Positions 23,682 through 32,927 of a stretch of DNA of 64,000 bases are shown piece after piece. Every line of letters starts with the position of its first letter. The stretch's first letter is position 1. A program made the translations under genes and the position numbers. The DNA lies in contig NZ_FNIB01000008.1 of assembly GCF_900103805.1 (NCBI RefSeq), positions 1 through 64,000 on the forward strand, given 5' to 3'. The notes below the pieces were generated by a model. That model worked only from the letters and a program-made list of their open reading frames with translations, ran no database searches and was not told the origin of the DNA. This stretch comes from Cryobacterium flavum. GTDB lineage: Bacteria > Actinomycetota > Actinomycetes > Actinomycetales > Microbacteriaceae.

Positions 23682-25451
23682 TCAGGGAGCGACTCGGCGT
23701 GCCAGCTCGTGCATAGACGGCGTGGCGCTGACCAGTTGGCGCGTGTACGGGTGCAACGGACTGTCGTAGACGTCGGCGGTGGGCCCGCATTCGACGATGC
23801 GACCGTCGGAGATGACGGCCACGGTGTCGCAGAGGTGGCGAATAACACCGAGGTCGTGCGAGACGAACACGAGCGTGAGCTGGTATTCGTCGACCAGGTC
23901 GGCGAGCAGGTTCAGCACCTGGGCGCGCACCGACACGTCGAGGGCGCTGACCGCCTCGTCGGCCACCAGAACCCGGGGCCTGGTGATGAGGGCCCGTGCA
24001 ATGGAGATGCGTTGCCGCTGGCCGCCGGAGAACTGGTGCGGATGCCGGTTCATCACATCGGCGTCGAGCCCGACCGCATTGAGCTGGGCCTCCACCCGGG
24101 CAAGGGCCTCGGCCCGATTGACATTGCGCAGGGGTTCGGCGACGATGTCACGCACCTTCATGCGCGGATCGAGGGACCCCATCGGGTCCTGGAACACGAT
24201 CTGCACCTGGCTGCGAAAGTCGCGCAGGTGCCGTTCGGAGGCTCCCGCGATGGGTTGCCCGAGCACGTCGACCGTGCCGGTCGTCGGTTGGTCGAGGGCG
24301 CAGAGGATGCGCATGAGGGTGGATTTGCCGGAGCCGGACTCCCCCACGATGCCGAATCGCTGACCCTCGGCCACGTCGAAGGACACGTCGCGCAGACCAT
24401 GCACGATGGGTGCCGTTGCGAACAGTCCGCCGCCGCGTCGTCGGTACTGCCGGCTGAGGTCGCGCACCGAGATGGCGGGCGCACCGGTCACCTCGTTGAA
24501 GATCACCGGAGGATCGCCCGGCTCGAGGCGCTGGTGGACGGCGCGGTGCGGCGGCCGGATTACCGCGGCGGCGGCATCCGTGTGAATCTGACGGGGCGCG
24601 GATACTGCCGCGGGTGGCCTGCCGACGACCGGCATCGACATGGTGTGCAGGCGGCCGCGGTCATCGACCGAGGAGAGGTCGGAGGCCGCGATCAGTTTTT
24701 GCGTGTACGGATGCTGCGGCGCGGTCAACACGCGCCCCACCGGCCCGTCTTCGACGATCTCGCCCCGGTACATCACGAGCACCCGCTGGCAGACTTCGGC
24801 GACCACGGCGATGTCGTGGGTGATCAGCAGCAGCGCGGTGCCGCGCTCGGTGACGAGGTTGCCGATGAGCTTCAGCACCTCGGCCTGCACCGTGACGTCG
24901 AGGGCCGTGGTCGGTTCGTCGCAGAGCAACAAAAGCGGGTCGTTGGCCATGGCCATCGCCAGCATCACCCGCTGGCGTTGCCCGCCGGAGAGCTGGTGCG
25001 GAAAGGCGAGGGCCGCTTCGGCAGGGTTGGGTAGTTTGACCAGGGCCAGTAGCTCAACGGCCCGCTGCCGAGCCTGGCGCCGCCCGGTTTCGGTATGGTG
25101 CACGGTCATGATCTCGGCAACCTGGGTGCCGACCCGCATGAGCGGGTTCAGGGCAGTCATCGGTTCCTGAAAAACCATGGCCATGGTGGTGCCGCGCAAT
25201 TGGTTCAGGCGGCGTTCGGGCGCGGTGAGCAGGTCGGCGTCGACCCCGTTCAGCCGAATCGTGCCGGTGGCCGTGAGGGTTTCCGGCAGCAGCCCCATTA
25301 CGGAGGTCGCGGTGAGCGACTTTCCCGACCCGGATTCCCCGATCAGGCCCACCCGTTCGCCGGCGGAGATGTCGAAGCTGATGCCGTGCAGCAGGTCGGC
25401 GAAGGGCGAGGCAACCCGTAGGTCGTTTACGCTGAGGGTAGGCACGGTCAT
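23682..25451 (-). CDS. Peptide/nickel-type ABC transporter, fused dual ATPase (DppD-DppF)
   Basis: 589 residues with two complete ATPase domains. Domain 1 (about 5-260) has GESGSGKS, the signature LSGGQRQRV and Walker [14 protein letters not shown]. Domain 2 (about 330-585) has [18 protein letters not shown] and [14 protein letters not shown]. Each domain ends with the HPYTxxL segment typical of the OppD/OppF class. The start at 25451 overlaps the upstream permease stop by four bases. It energises uptake through the DppB/DppC-like permeases. Confidence 0.95.
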   Translation of the reverse strand: MTVPTLSVNDLRVASPFADLLHGISFDISAGERVGLIGESGSGKSLTATSVMGLLPETLTATGTIRLNGVDADLLTAPERRLNQLRGTTMAMVFQEPMTALNPLMRVGTQVAEIMTVHHTETGRRQARQRAVELLALVKLPNPAEAALAFPHQLSGGQRQRVMLAMAMANDPLLLLCDEPTTALDVTVQAEVLKLIGNLVTERGTALLLITHDIAVVAEVCQRVLVMYRGEIVEDGPVGRVLTAPQHPYTQKLIAASDLSSVDDRGRLHTMSMPVVGRPPAAVSAPRQIHTDAAAAVIRPPHRAVHQRLEPGDPPVIFNEVTGAPAISVRDLSRQYRRRGGGLFATAPIVHGLRDVSFDVAEGQRFGIVGESGSGKSTLMRILCALDQPTTGTVDVLGQPIAGASERHLRDFRSQVQIVFQDPMGSLDPRMKVRDIVAEPLRNVNRAEALARVEAQLNAVGLDADVMNRHPHQFSGGQRQRISIARALITRPRVLVADEAVSALDVSVRAQVLNLLADLVDEYQLTLVFVSHDLGVIRHLCDTVAVISDGRIVECGPTADVYDSPLHPYTRQLVSATPSMHELARRVAP

Positions 25452-26308
25452 CGATTCACCTGCATTCTGGGGTCGAAGCGATCGCGGAGGCCATCCCCGA
25501 GCAGGTTGAAGCCGAGCACCGCGATGGCGATGGCGATTCCCGGCCAGACGATGAGCAGCGGTTCAATGAACAGATAACCCTGGGCATCCTGCAGCATGCG
25601 GCCCCACGACGGGGTCGGCGGCGGGGTGCCGAGCCCCAGATAGGAGAGGGCTGCTTCGGCGAGAACGGCGATGCCGAAGGAGACCGACGCCTGCACGATG
25701 AGCATGCCGCTGATATTGGGCAGAATGTGCCGCATGCCGATGAAGAGGCCGCTCTTGCCCGAGGCGCGGGCGGCCTGCACGTATTCACGGCTCATGATCT
25801 GCATGGTGCCGCTGCGGGCGATGAGGGCGAACGCCGGTGCCGTGCCGATGCCGAGGGCCACCATGGCCGTGACGGTGCCGGCGCCGAAGATGGCACCGAA
25901 GATGATTGCGAGCAGCAGGGCCGGGAAGGCGAGCGAGATGTCGTTGCCGCGCATCATGAACTGGTCGAGTCGGCCCGGATTCATGCCGGCCACGATACCG
26001 AACGGCACGCCGAGCACGGCCGCGATCCCGACCGCGACCGTACCCACGAGCAGTGAGATCTGTGCGCCGCGCAGAATGGAGCTGAAGACGTCTCGCCCGA
26101 AACTGTCGGTGCCCAGCAGATGTTCGGCGCCGGGCGGGCGCAGGATGGAATCGGAGAAGACGCCTTCGGGATCGAACGGGGTCCAGAAAGCCGAGACGAC
26201 GGCGGCCAGCACGACGAGGCCGATGAGCACGAGTCCGGCCCAGAGCGTGGCTCGGCCGCTGTGACCGGCAGCACGTCGCGTCGGCGTCCTTGGCTTGATG
26301 GCGGTCAT
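25448..26308 (-). CDS. Peptide/nickel-type ABC permease (DppC-like)
   Basis: 286 residues with six predicted membrane segments. The N-terminal OppC domain reads [21 protein letters not shown] and the coupling loop [23 protein letters not shown], followed by [17 protein letters not shown], all diagnostic of DppC/OppC. It overlaps DppB upstream and the ATPase downstream by four bases each, so the set is tightly coupled. Confidence 0.95.
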   Translation of the reverse strand: MTAIKPRTPTRRAAGHSGRATLWAGLVLIGLVVLAAVVSAFWTPFDPEGVFSDSILRPPGAEHLLGTDSFGRDVFSSILRGAQISLLVGTVAVGIAAVLGVPFGIVAGMNPGRLDQFMMRGNDISLAFPALLLAIIFGAIFGAGTVTAMVALGIGTAPAFALIARSGTMQIMSREYVQAARASGKSGLFIGMRHILPNISGMLIVQASVSFGIAVLAEAALSYLGLGTPPPTPSWGRMLQDAQGYLFIEPLLIVWPGIAIAIAVLGFNLLGDGLRDRFDPRMQVNR

Positions 26309-27252
26309 GTGGCGCTCCGGAGTCGGGGATCGATCACGGTGAAGGCGAGGTCGACCAGAAAGTTCAGCGCCAGCACGAACACGACCAGTACGAGCACGAT
26401 GCCCTGAACGGCGGGCAGGTCGCGCAGGGCGACCTTGTCGAGCAGCAGGCTGCCGAGGCCGGGAATGCTGAACACCCGCTCGATCACGACGGCGCCGACC
26501 AAAAGGGTGGCAATCTGCAGGCCGAGCACGGTCATCACCGGAACGGCAGCGTTCCGCAGCCCGTGCCGAAACAGTGCCCGCCCCGCGCCGAGGCCTTTGG
26601 CCCTGGCGGTGCGGATGAAGTCTTCCCGCATGACCTCCAAAACGGATGAGCGCACGTAGCGGCTGAGCACGGCACCCTGCACACTGCCGAGGGCGATCGC
26701 GGGGAGGATCAGGTGCTCGAGGAATCCGCCGAAGTCCTCGCCGGGGTCGACCCAGCCGCCCGCCGGTAGCCAGCGGAGCGTCACGGCGAAGACGGTGACG
26801 AGCAGCATCCCGGCCAGAAACCCCGGCACGGCGACGCCGATCTGGCTGATGCCGGAGAGAATCGCTCCGTCGGGCTTTCGCTGCCTGACTGCGGTCAGGA
26901 TTCCGAACGGGATCGCAAACAGCAGGGCGAGCACGACGCTGGTCAGCACCAGGATCACGGTGATGCCGAGGGCATCCGTTATTTCGGGCCCGATCGGCTG
27001 ACGCGACACAGTGGAGGTGCCGAAGTCGCCGATGAGCACGTGCCCGAACCAGTCCAGGTAGCGCACGATCGCGGGGCGGTCGAGACCCATCAGTGTGGCT
27101 TGCGCTGCAACATCCGCTTCACTCGCCTGCACGCCCAGGGCGATGCGTGCGGCGTTGCCGGGCAGAATCGACAGCATCAAAAACGTCACGATTGAGGCCA
27201 CGACGACCGTGGTGGCGAACACGCCGATGCGGCGCAGAACCACAAGAACCAT
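26305..27252 (-). CDS. Peptide/nickel-type ABC permease (DppB-like)
   Basis: 315 residues: an N-terminal membrane helix (RIGVFATTVVVASIVTFLML), the family segment LPGNAARIALG, LGLDRP-like LMGLDRPAIVRYLDW, FGTSTVSRQPI, and the coupling loop FIRTARAKGLGAGRALFRHG. The end VDLAFTVIDPRLRS is typical of DppB. It lies about 50 bases after the binding protein and overlaps the DppC-like gene. Confidence 0.95.
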   Translation of the reverse strand: MVLVVLRRIGVFATTVVVASIVTFLMLSILPGNAARIALGVQASEADVAAQATLMGLDRPAIVRYLDWFGHVLIGDFGTSTVSRQPIGPEITDALGITVILVLTSVVLALLFAIPFGILTAVRQRKPDGAILSGISQIGVAVPGFLAGMLLVTVFAVTLRWLPAGGWVDPGEDFGGFLEHLILPAIALGSVQGAVLSRYVRSSVLEVMREDFIRTARAKGLGAGRALFRHGLRNAAVPVMTVLGLQIATLLVGAVVIERVFSIPGLGSLLLDKVALRDLPAVQGIVLVLVVFVLALNFLVDLAFTVIDPRLRSAT

Positions 27253-27304
27253 AACTTTCCTCTGCCTGTTTCACACCAACCGTACGCGTTCCGGCAACCT
27301 CGCC

Positions 27305-28816
27305 CTATCGTGCGATGGTCGACAGGTCCAGCGCGAGGCTCGGCGTGTTCTTGGGCACCCCGAGCAGGTCAGCGTCGGCGAGGGAGATGGCCGGCTGCAG
27401 ATAGAGCCAATCTGCGGCGGCTTCCTCGGCCATGGTGGTCGTGGCCTCCTTCATCAGTTCGATGTAGGTGGCCGGGTCGGCGGCATCCGCTTCGGCAAAT
27501 TTGGTCATCACCTCGGGCGAGTTGTACCCCGCGTAGTAAGTGGGGGCGGCGAAGACCGTCACGTCACGCGGTTCACTGTGCATGATGAGCGACATGTCGT
27601 AGTCGTGGCCCGAGAAGACGTCATCGAGCCACACGGCGGGAAATTCGAGGGCCGTCACGTTGGCGGTGATGCCCACCTTGGCGAGCTGGTCCTTGACGAC
27701 CTGCGCCCCGGCCACGGCGTACGGAAGGTTGGGAATCTTGAAAGCCACAGTCAGGTCGCTGACTCCGGCTTCGTCGAGCAGTTCGGTGGCTTTCTCGGGG
27801 TCGTAGGGGTACAGATCGGCCAGACCCTTGTCGTACCAGGGGTCGGTCGGCGGCACCATGGAGCCGATCAGCAGGCCGTAACCGCTGTTCGCCGTGTCCA
27901 TGACGGCCTGACGGTCGATCGCATACATGACCGCCTGCCGCACCTGAACGTCACTGAATGCGTCGCTCGCGTTGTTCATCGACAGGGTAACCTCGCCCGT
28001 GCTGGCGCCCTCGAGCACCTGGAAGTCGGCGTTGGCCTTGAACTGGTCGACCAGCTGAAACTGCGAGATGCCCGAGATGAGGTTGATGTCGCCGCTCAGC
28101 AGGGCATTGGTCTGCGCTGTTGCGTCCGTGAAGTAGCGCAGGGTGACGTCGGTCATATAGGGGGCCTCGCCCCAGTAGTCGGTGTTGGCGGCAAGCACGA
28201 GGCTGTCCCCGGTTTTGAACGAGCTGACCGTGTACGGCCCGGTGCCTACCGGGGCCGTGGCCAGGTCAGCGATTCCGGATTCGGTGAACATCGTGCCGAC
28301 CGGACCAGTCATATTGAAGAGCCAGCTGTTGCTCGGCTTTGACAGGGTGATGCGGGCCTCGGTGTCGCTGACGGCCTCGATGCTGGCGATCGGATCAAGG
28401 TAGGCCGGCCCGTTGGCGGTCCAGTTGTCCTTGACCCGTTCCAGGCTGAACTTGACGCTCTCGGCCGTGAACGGCGACCCGTCGGAAAAGGTCACGCCCT
28501 CGTGCAGCAGAAAGTCATAGACCAGGCCGTCGTCGCTGACGGTCCAGGATGTGGCGAGCAAGGGGATGATGGTGCCGTCGTTGTCGAGTTTCACCAGTCC
28601 CTCGTAGACGTTGTAGAGCAGTGCTTGTGGAATGGCGGCACCGGCGGTCGTGGTGTAGTCGAGGTTGCCGGGCGTGGCCAGCAGACCAACGGTCAACGAT
28701 GTGTCCGGCTCCCCCTCGGCGGTCGTCGAACCGGTGGAACAACCGACCAGGGCCATCGACGCAACCATGACCGTGGCAATGCTGGCGAACAGGCTTCGCC
28801 GGGTGTGTGCCCTCAT
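27305..28816 (-). CDS. Peptide/nickel-type ABC transporter, solute-binding lipoprotein (SBP_bac_5)
   Basis: 503 residues from ATG 28816. The signal peptide RRSLFASIATVMVASMALVGC carries a lipobox with Cys26. The mature protein has the family 5 core: ALLYNVYEGLVKLDNDGTIIPLLATSW near the start, VTFSDGSPFTAESVKFSLERV, and ITLSKPSNSWL. These proteins bind oligopeptides, nickel complexes, opines or amides. An earlier in-frame ATG (28903) would put the signal sequence too far inside and overlaps the operator; I reject it. First gene of a five-gene operon ending in an amidase. Confidence 0.92.
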   Translation of the reverse strand: MRAHTRRSLFASIATVMVASMALVGCSTGSTTAEGEPDTSLTVGLLATPGNLDYTTTAGAAIPQALLYNVYEGLVKLDNDGTIIPLLATSWTVSDDGLVYDFLLHEGVTFSDGSPFTAESVKFSLERVKDNWTANGPAYLDPIASIEAVSDTEARITLSKPSNSWLFNMTGPVGTMFTESGIADLATAPVGTGPYTVSSFKTGDSLVLAANTDYWGEAPYMTDVTLRYFTDATAQTNALLSGDINLISGISQFQLVDQFKANADFQVLEGASTGEVTLSMNNASDAFSDVQVRQAVMYAIDRQAVMDTANSGYGLLIGSMVPPTDPWYDKGLADLYPYDPEKATELLDEAGVSDLTVAFKIPNLPYAVAGAQVVKDQLAKVGITANVTALEFPAVWLDDVFSGHDYDMSLIMHSEPRDVTVFAAPTYYAGYNSPEVMTKFAEADAADPATYIELMKEATTTMAEEAAADWLYLQPAISLADADLLGVPKNTPSLALDLSTIAR

Positions 28817-28902
28817 TCGAACGTGCCCCTCTGGTTCGGCTGGCCCGAAAACGAGCGGCCAGAAATACTGTGGAAATGTGCTGTCCATACCGGAGAAATA
28901 CA

Positions 28903-28913
28903 TGGTCAGACCA
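28903..28913. promoter_or_regulatory. FadR/GntR-type operator in front of the peptide/amidase operon
   Basis: TGGTCAGACCA is a perfect 11-bp palindrome. With its flanks, ATGGTCAGACCAGTA matches the palindrome at 14258-14274 in 14 of 15 positions. It lies between the divergent binding-protein and GntR genes, where it could repress both. Assignment to the adjacent GntR regulator is an inference from position and motif class. Confidence 0.75.
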
Positions 28914-29037
28914 GTACACTCTGTACCAAAGTCAGCTTTACATGTAGATCTCAGATCGTCAAGATCGACCCCGATATTGACACCGCTTCAATTGGCGCCA
29001 GTTCTATGACGCCGGTCGCAACCTCGAGGGAGTGCCA

Positions 29038-29796
29038 ATGACTCGCAAAGCCGCATTTACCGCCGTGAAAACTGTCAAAGCCTACGAACGCGTCGTCGAG
29101 CAGATCGAGTCAGCCATCAGCACACGCGACCTCCGCCCCGGCGATCGCCTGCCAAGCGAGCGCGAACTGATGCTCACCTTCGAAGTGAGCCGGTCGACCA
29201 TCCGGGAGGCGCTGCGCGTACTCGAGAGCACAGGGCTGGTGCGCTCGCGGCCCGGCGACCCGCGCGGACCGGAGGTTCTGCAAGCGTCTCCGGCCATTCT
29301 CACCAAGACCGTGAACCGTTTGGTGCGCCTGGAAACCATCGCACTGTCGGAGCTCGTGGAGTTTCGCATCATGCTGGAGGACGCCGCCTGCACCCTGGCC
29401 GCGCAGCACCGCACCGAGGAGCAGCTGGAGGCGATGCGCGCCGCCGTAGACGCCATGCAGGCAGAGATCGCGCACGGTCCGGTCGCCTTCAGCCGAGCGG
29501 ATGTCGCGTTCCACGCCAGCGTGTGGGCCGCCAGTGACAACCAGCTCATGCAGATCTGTGGGGAGGCAACCCGCGGCGCGCTCATCGACATGGTCACCGG
29601 CGGACTCGATCGTTCACCCGACTCGGCGGCCAAGATGGAATTGTCGCTGGCCCACGACCTGGAAATTCTGGCCGCGATCTCCGCGGGTGACGGGCCCACG
29701 GCCGGCCGGCTGGCGCGGTCATTCGTGATCGAGTACTACGGCGATGTGATCTCTCCGGAGGGCCGGGCAGTGCAGGGCGGCGTAGCGGGAGCGTGA
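29038..29796 (+). CDS. FadR-subfamily GntR transcriptional regulator
   Basis: 252 residues. The winged helix is complete (DLRPGDRLPSERELMLTF, then EVSRSTIREALRVLESTGLV), followed by an FCD effector domain with metal-binding His/Asp positions (LSELVEFRIMLEDAAC, DVAFHASVWAASDNQLM, AHDLEILAAI). ATG 29038 is six bases after GAGGGAG; GTG 29032 is too close to that site. It is divergent from the peptide/amidase operon. Its FCD class fits small carboxylates as ligands and a TGGTnnnACCA operator, two of which are in this window. Confidence 0.92.
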   Translation: MTRKAAFTAVKTVKAYERVVEQIESAISTRDLRPGDRLPSERELMLTFEVSRSTIREALRVLESTGLVRSRPGDPRGPEVLQASPAILTKTVNRLVRLETIALSELVEFRIMLEDAACTLAAQHRTEEQLEAMRAAVDAMQAEIAHGPVAFSRADVAFHASVWAASDNQLMQICGEATRGALIDMVTGGLDRSPDSAAKMELSLAHDLEILAAISAGDGPTAGRLARSFVIEYYGDVISPEGRAVQGGVAGA

Positions 29797-29813
29797 CCAA
29801 CGAGCCGTAAACG

Positions 29814-30074
29814 TCAGAGCGCCTTGGCGGCCGCGACGAGCACCTGCGCGAGGGTGGGAACACCCGCCGCACGAAAAACCTCGGCACCGGCACCGTTGGT
29901 GATGATGACCGTGGGAGTGTTGCGAATGAGCAGCGCCTCGGCCTGCTCGGGTTCACCGGCCACGTCGATCTCGCGCATCGTCGCCCCGGGAACCAGCCGT
30001 TTCGCCTCGGCGAGGACCGCTCGCGTTTGCATGCACGGTTCGCAAAATGACGACGAATACAGTGTGAATTCCAT
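29814..30074 (-). CDS. Thioredoxin/glutaredoxin-like protein
   Basis: 86 residues with the redox pair Cys11 and Cys14 in SSSFCEPCMQT, a conserved cis-Pro segment NTPTVIITN, and a C-terminal helix. This is the small thioredoxin-fold type (mycoredoxin or glutaredoxin size). It probably reduces protein disulfides or mixed disulfides in the cytoplasm. ATG 30074 has GAGG six bases upstream. It is convergent with the GntR gene and divergent from orn. Confidence 0.8.
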   Translation of the reverse strand: MEFTLYSSSFCEPCMQTRAVLAEAKRLVPGATMREIDVAGEPEQAEALLIRNTPTVIITNGAGAEVFRAAGVPTLAQVLVAAAKAL

Positions 30075-30156
30075 CAGGGCCTCGCAGGTGGTGCGTTGAA
30101 CATCGGTAGCCCTCAAGTTTACAGGCCCTGTCGCAGGCCACCGGTAGACTCGACGA

Positions 30157-30831
30157 ATGACGAACAGCACGACTGGTACAGCACCGACAACATCCCCCGC
30201 GACCTCCCCGACGTCGAAAAGTCCCGACCGACTGGTTTGGATCGATTGCGAGATGACCGGGCTCGACCTGGACCGCGACGAACTCGTCGAGATTGCCGTC
30301 GTCATCACCGACTACGACCTCAATGTGCTTGACCCCGGCCTTGACATCATCATCAAGCCCAATGACTCCGCCCTCGAAAACATGGGCGACTTCGTGCGCA
30401 ATATGCACACCTCCTCTGGTCTGATCACCGAGATTCCGGGCGGCGTCAGCGCCGCCGAGGCCGAGTTCCAGGTTCTCGAATATGTCTTGAAGTTCATCCC
30501 GTCCGAGCAAAAGGCTCCGCTGGCCGGCAACTCTATCGGCACCGACCGGGCCTTCCTCACCCGTTACATGCCGCGCCTTGACAACCAGCTGCACTACCGC
30601 AACGTCGACGTGTCCTCAATCAAGGAGCTCGCCCGACGCTGGTACCCGCGGGTGTACTTCAACGCCCCGGCGAAAGACGGGGGCCACCGCGCCCTCGCCG
30701 ACATTCTTGAATCAATTCGCGAGCTCGCGTACTACCGTCAGACGGTGTTCGTGGCCGACCCGGGCCCGACCAGTGACGAGGCCAAGTCGCACGCGGCCGA
30801 AGTTGTGCACTTATTCGCCTCCGAGGTGTAA
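30157..30831 (+). CDS. orn: Oligoribonuclease
   Basis: 224 residues of the DEDDh exonuclease family: exo [12 protein letters not shown] (Asp and Glu), exo [17 protein letters not shown] (Asp), and exo [21 protein letters not shown] with the catalytic His and final Asp. It degrades 2-5-nt RNA and pGpG to mononucleotides. A Ser/Thr-rich N-terminal extension of about 24 residues precedes the domain. tRNA-His follows closely, the usual actinobacterial arrangement. Confidence 0.97.
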   Translation: MTNSTTGTAPTTSPATSPTSKSPDRLVWIDCEMTGLDLDRDELVEIAVVITDYDLNVLDPGLDIIIKPNDSALENMGDFVRNMHTSSGLITEIPGGVSAAEAEFQVLEYVLKFIPSEQKAPLAGNSIGTDRAFLTRYMPRLDNQLHYRNVDVSSIKELARRWYPRVYFNAPAKDGGHRALADILESIRELAYYRQTVFVADPGPTSDEAKSHAAEVVHLFASEV

Positions 30832-30873
30832 TAGGATTGCTGAGTTGCCCCGCGTGAAATCGTGGGGACGCAT

Positions 30874-30950
30874 GGTGGGTATAGCTCAGTTGGCAGAGCG
30901 CCTGGTTGTGGTCCAGGAGGTCGCGGGTTCAATCCCCGTTACTCACCCCA
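30874..30950 (+). tRNA. tRNA-His (anticodon GTG)
   Basis: Acceptor GTGGGTA pairs with TACTCAC with one G-U. The D arm is AGCTCAGTTGGCAGAGC, the anticodon stem-loop CTGGTTGTGGTCCAG has GTG at the anticodon, and the T arm is GCGGGTTCAATCCCCGT. An extra 5' G (30874) faces discriminator C (30947), the tRNA-His hallmark. CCA is encoded at 30948-30950. Confidence 0.97.
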
Positions 30951-30989
30951 ATGAAACACTGGCTTGTCGGGCGTCGAAGGCAGGCCGCG

Positions 30990-31340
30990 ATGTTACAACT
31001 TGACGCGTCCGCATTCGAGCGCCTCGTCGTTGACGAACTCGATCTTCTGCCCGACGACATGGTCGACGGGCTCGACAACGTGATCTTCGTGGTCGAAGAC
31101 CGTCCCGAAGACGGCACCCTCAACATCCTGGGCCTGTATGACGGGGTCGCCCTCACCGAGCGCGGCCAGTACGGCTTTGGTGAGATGCCCGATCGTATTG
31201 TGCTGTATCGTGAGCCGCTTTTGGCGATCTGCGAAACCCTGGACGACCTGCACGATGAAATTCACATCACCCTGGTGCATGAAATCGCCCATTTCTACGG
31301 CATTGATGACGACAGGCTGCACGAACTCGGCTGGGGCTGA
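30990..31340 (+). CDS. Zincin-like metallopeptidase (PF06262 type)
   Basis: 116 residues, the normal size for this family of minimal zincins. The metal site is HEIAH (His97, Glu98, His101), followed by FYGIDDDRLHELGW, the conserved tail providing the third ligand. The upstream part ILGLYDGVALTERGQYGFGEMPDRIVLYREPL is also family-typical. The physiological substrate is unknown. ATG 30990 starts just before the conserved N-terminal MxxLDxxxFExLV-like helix. It follows tRNA-His. Confidence 0.9.
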   Translation: MLQLDASAFERLVVDELDLLPDDMVDGLDNVIFVVEDRPEDGTLNILGLYDGVALTERGQYGFGEMPDRIVLYREPLLAICETLDDLHDEIHITLVHEIAHFYGIDDDRLHELGWG

Positions 31341-31364
31341 CTCCGAGCGGTCTAGCCTTGAAGA

Positions 31365-32654
31365 ATGAGCTCCTTCCGTCCCGGCCGTCTCGTTGGCATT
31401 CTGGTCGGAACCGTGGTGATCCTCGGTTTCGGCGTCTACGGCCCCGCGACGCTGCTGGGGCCCCTGCCACCGGTCACCGCCTTCACGGTCACGCCCGCCG
31501 CCACGGCCACGGCACCCACTCCCCCGGTGCTTCCCGCCAACGGCGCGAGCGCAATCACCGTTCTCGCCGCCACGACCAGCGACGCGTCCGGCACGACGTC
31601 AACCCGCGCGGAGGGTTCGCAACCTTCGGCGCCGATCGCGGTCGCGGGCACGGCCGAGGCGCTTCCCCTGGCCTCCATTGCCAAAGTGGTGACCGCCCTC
31701 GTCGTTCTCGACGCGAAACCGATTGTGGCGGGCGAGTCTGGCCCGATCGTGACGCTCACGGCCGCCGATTTTCAGAGCTACCTCGACTACGACAAGGCCG
31801 GAGCGCGCTCGGTCGCTGTCTTCGCCGACGAGCAGTGGGCCGAACTCGAGCTACTGCAGGCGCTGCTGCTCGGATCGAGCAACAATCACGCCGATACCGT
31901 GGCCCGCTGGGCGTTCGGTTCGGTCGACGCCTACGTGGTGGCTGCCAACGCCTGGCTGTCCGACAACGGGCTGACCGGCACCTCCGTCGTCGACGCCACC
32001 GGGCTGCACGATGCGAGCGCCGGAACCGCCACCGATCTGGCCCACCTCGCCGGCCTGGCCGCGACCGACCCGATCGTGTCTTCGATGCTGGCCAGTCCTG
32101 CAACCGCTTTGGCGAACCGTCGCGGAGTGCAGAATACGACGTCGTACTTGCCCGAGGAGGGCATCACAGGCGTTTCGCGCAGCTATACGGATGCCGCCGG
32201 GGTCTGCTTTCTGTTCACCGCCACGGTCAGTGACGGCGCCTCAAGTTTCACGTTCTCCGGTGCGTTTATCGGTGAGCCGACCTATGATGCGCTCACGGCA
32301 GACCTGACCGCCCTCATGGCGAGCGCGCGGGCTGGCGTGGGACCGCTGCCGGTTCTGGCCGCCGGCGATGCCTATGCCACGTTCGAATCGGCGTGGGGCG
32401 ATGAGGCCTCGGCCGTGGTCGGGGTGTCGCGCACCCGCTACGCCTGGCAGGCCACGACTCCCGAGGCCGCAACGGTCGAGCTCAAGGACTTCGCCACGGC
32501 CCGCACCGGCGCGAACGTGGGCCAGGTGCGGCTCACCGTTGCCGGGGAGAAACTCTCGGCGGCGCTGAAACTGGACCAGGGCATCGCCGACCCGGGGCCG
32601 GGCTGGCGGCTGCTGCATCCGATCGTGATGATCACGGCCCTGCTCGACCAGTAG
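31365..32654 (+). CDS. D-alanyl-D-alanine carboxypeptidase-like protein with altered KTG box
   Basis: 429 residues. One N-terminal membrane anchor (about 9-31) precedes a Thr/Ala/Pro-rich linker and a peptidase S11 domain. The SxxK motif is Ser104-Ile-Ala-Lys107 and the SxN motif is Ser172-Asn173-Asn174 (LLLGSSNNHAD). In the third motif the family has IKTGFTDDAG, and this protein has VSRSYTDAAG, so KTG is replaced by SRS. It faces the cell exterior, where S11 enzymes trim peptidoglycan stem peptides. With the changed box, activity may be reduced or the role structural. Confidence 0.8.
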   Translation: MSSFRPGRLVGILVGTVVILGFGVYGPATLLGPLPPVTAFTVTPAATATAPTPPVLPANGASAITVLAATTSDASGTTSTRAEGSQPSAPIAVAGTAEALPLASIAKVVTALVVLDAKPIVAGESGPIVTLTAADFQSYLDYDKAGARSVAVFADEQWAELELLQALLLGSSNNHADTVARWAFGSVDAYVVAANAWLSDNGLTGTSVVDATGLHDASAGTATDLAHLAGLAATDPIVSSMLASPATALANRRGVQNTTSYLPEEGITGVSRSYTDAAGVCFLFTATVSDGASSFTFSGAFIGEPTYDALTADLTALMASARAGVGPLPVLAAGDAYATFESAWGDEASAVVGVSRTRYAWQATTPEAATVELKDFATARTGANVGQVRLTVAGEKLSAALKLDQGIADPGPGWRLLHPIVMITALLDQ

Positions 32655-32656
32655 TT

Positions 32657-32917
32657 CTACAGCGGCTCAACCTCGGTGTCGATGGGGTCGCTGTCGCCCT
32701 GGTCGAAGGCGTACCGTACGCGGAGTTGCCCGCTCACGTCACGTTCGTCGACCTCGTCGTACCAGAACACCGACTCGAGGCCGCCGACGGCGGCAACCAT
32801 GCTGATGCGGGGCGCGTGTTTTCCCCGCACGAGCGCGCGGGAATCGATCTGACCCTCAAGCGGGCCGTCGATGAACTCGGCGATGTACAGGGTCGGGGTG
32901 TCACTGTCTGGGCTCAT
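32657..32917 (-). CDS. Small conserved-looking hypothetical protein
   Basis: 86 residues from ATG 32917: TLYIAEFIDGPLEGQIDSR, then GLESVFWYDEVDERDVSGQLRVRYAFDQGD, an acidic, probably all-beta protein. No family recognised. It starts 10 bases after the P-loop kinase gene and is likely the last gene of the ykoEDC operon. It ends two bases from the convergent carboxypeptidase gene. Confidence 0.6.
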   Translation of the reverse strand: MSPDSDTPTLYIAEFIDGPLEGQIDSRALVRGKHAPRISMVAAVGGLESVFWYDEVDERDVSGQLRVRYAFDQGDSDPIDTEVEPL

Positions 32918-32927
32918 GGAAGCCAAT

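Noticed and set aside
23223..25034. 603-codon plus-strand frame opposite the fused ATPase gene.
   Set aside because: Mirror frame of a GC-rich real gene; no motifs, and the minus strand carries two complete ATPase domains.
30848..30867. CCCCGCG...CGTGGGG hairpin between orn and tRNA-His as a terminator.
   Set aside because: Imperfect stem without a U-tract, and the tRNA may be read from the same transcript; not strong enough to list.
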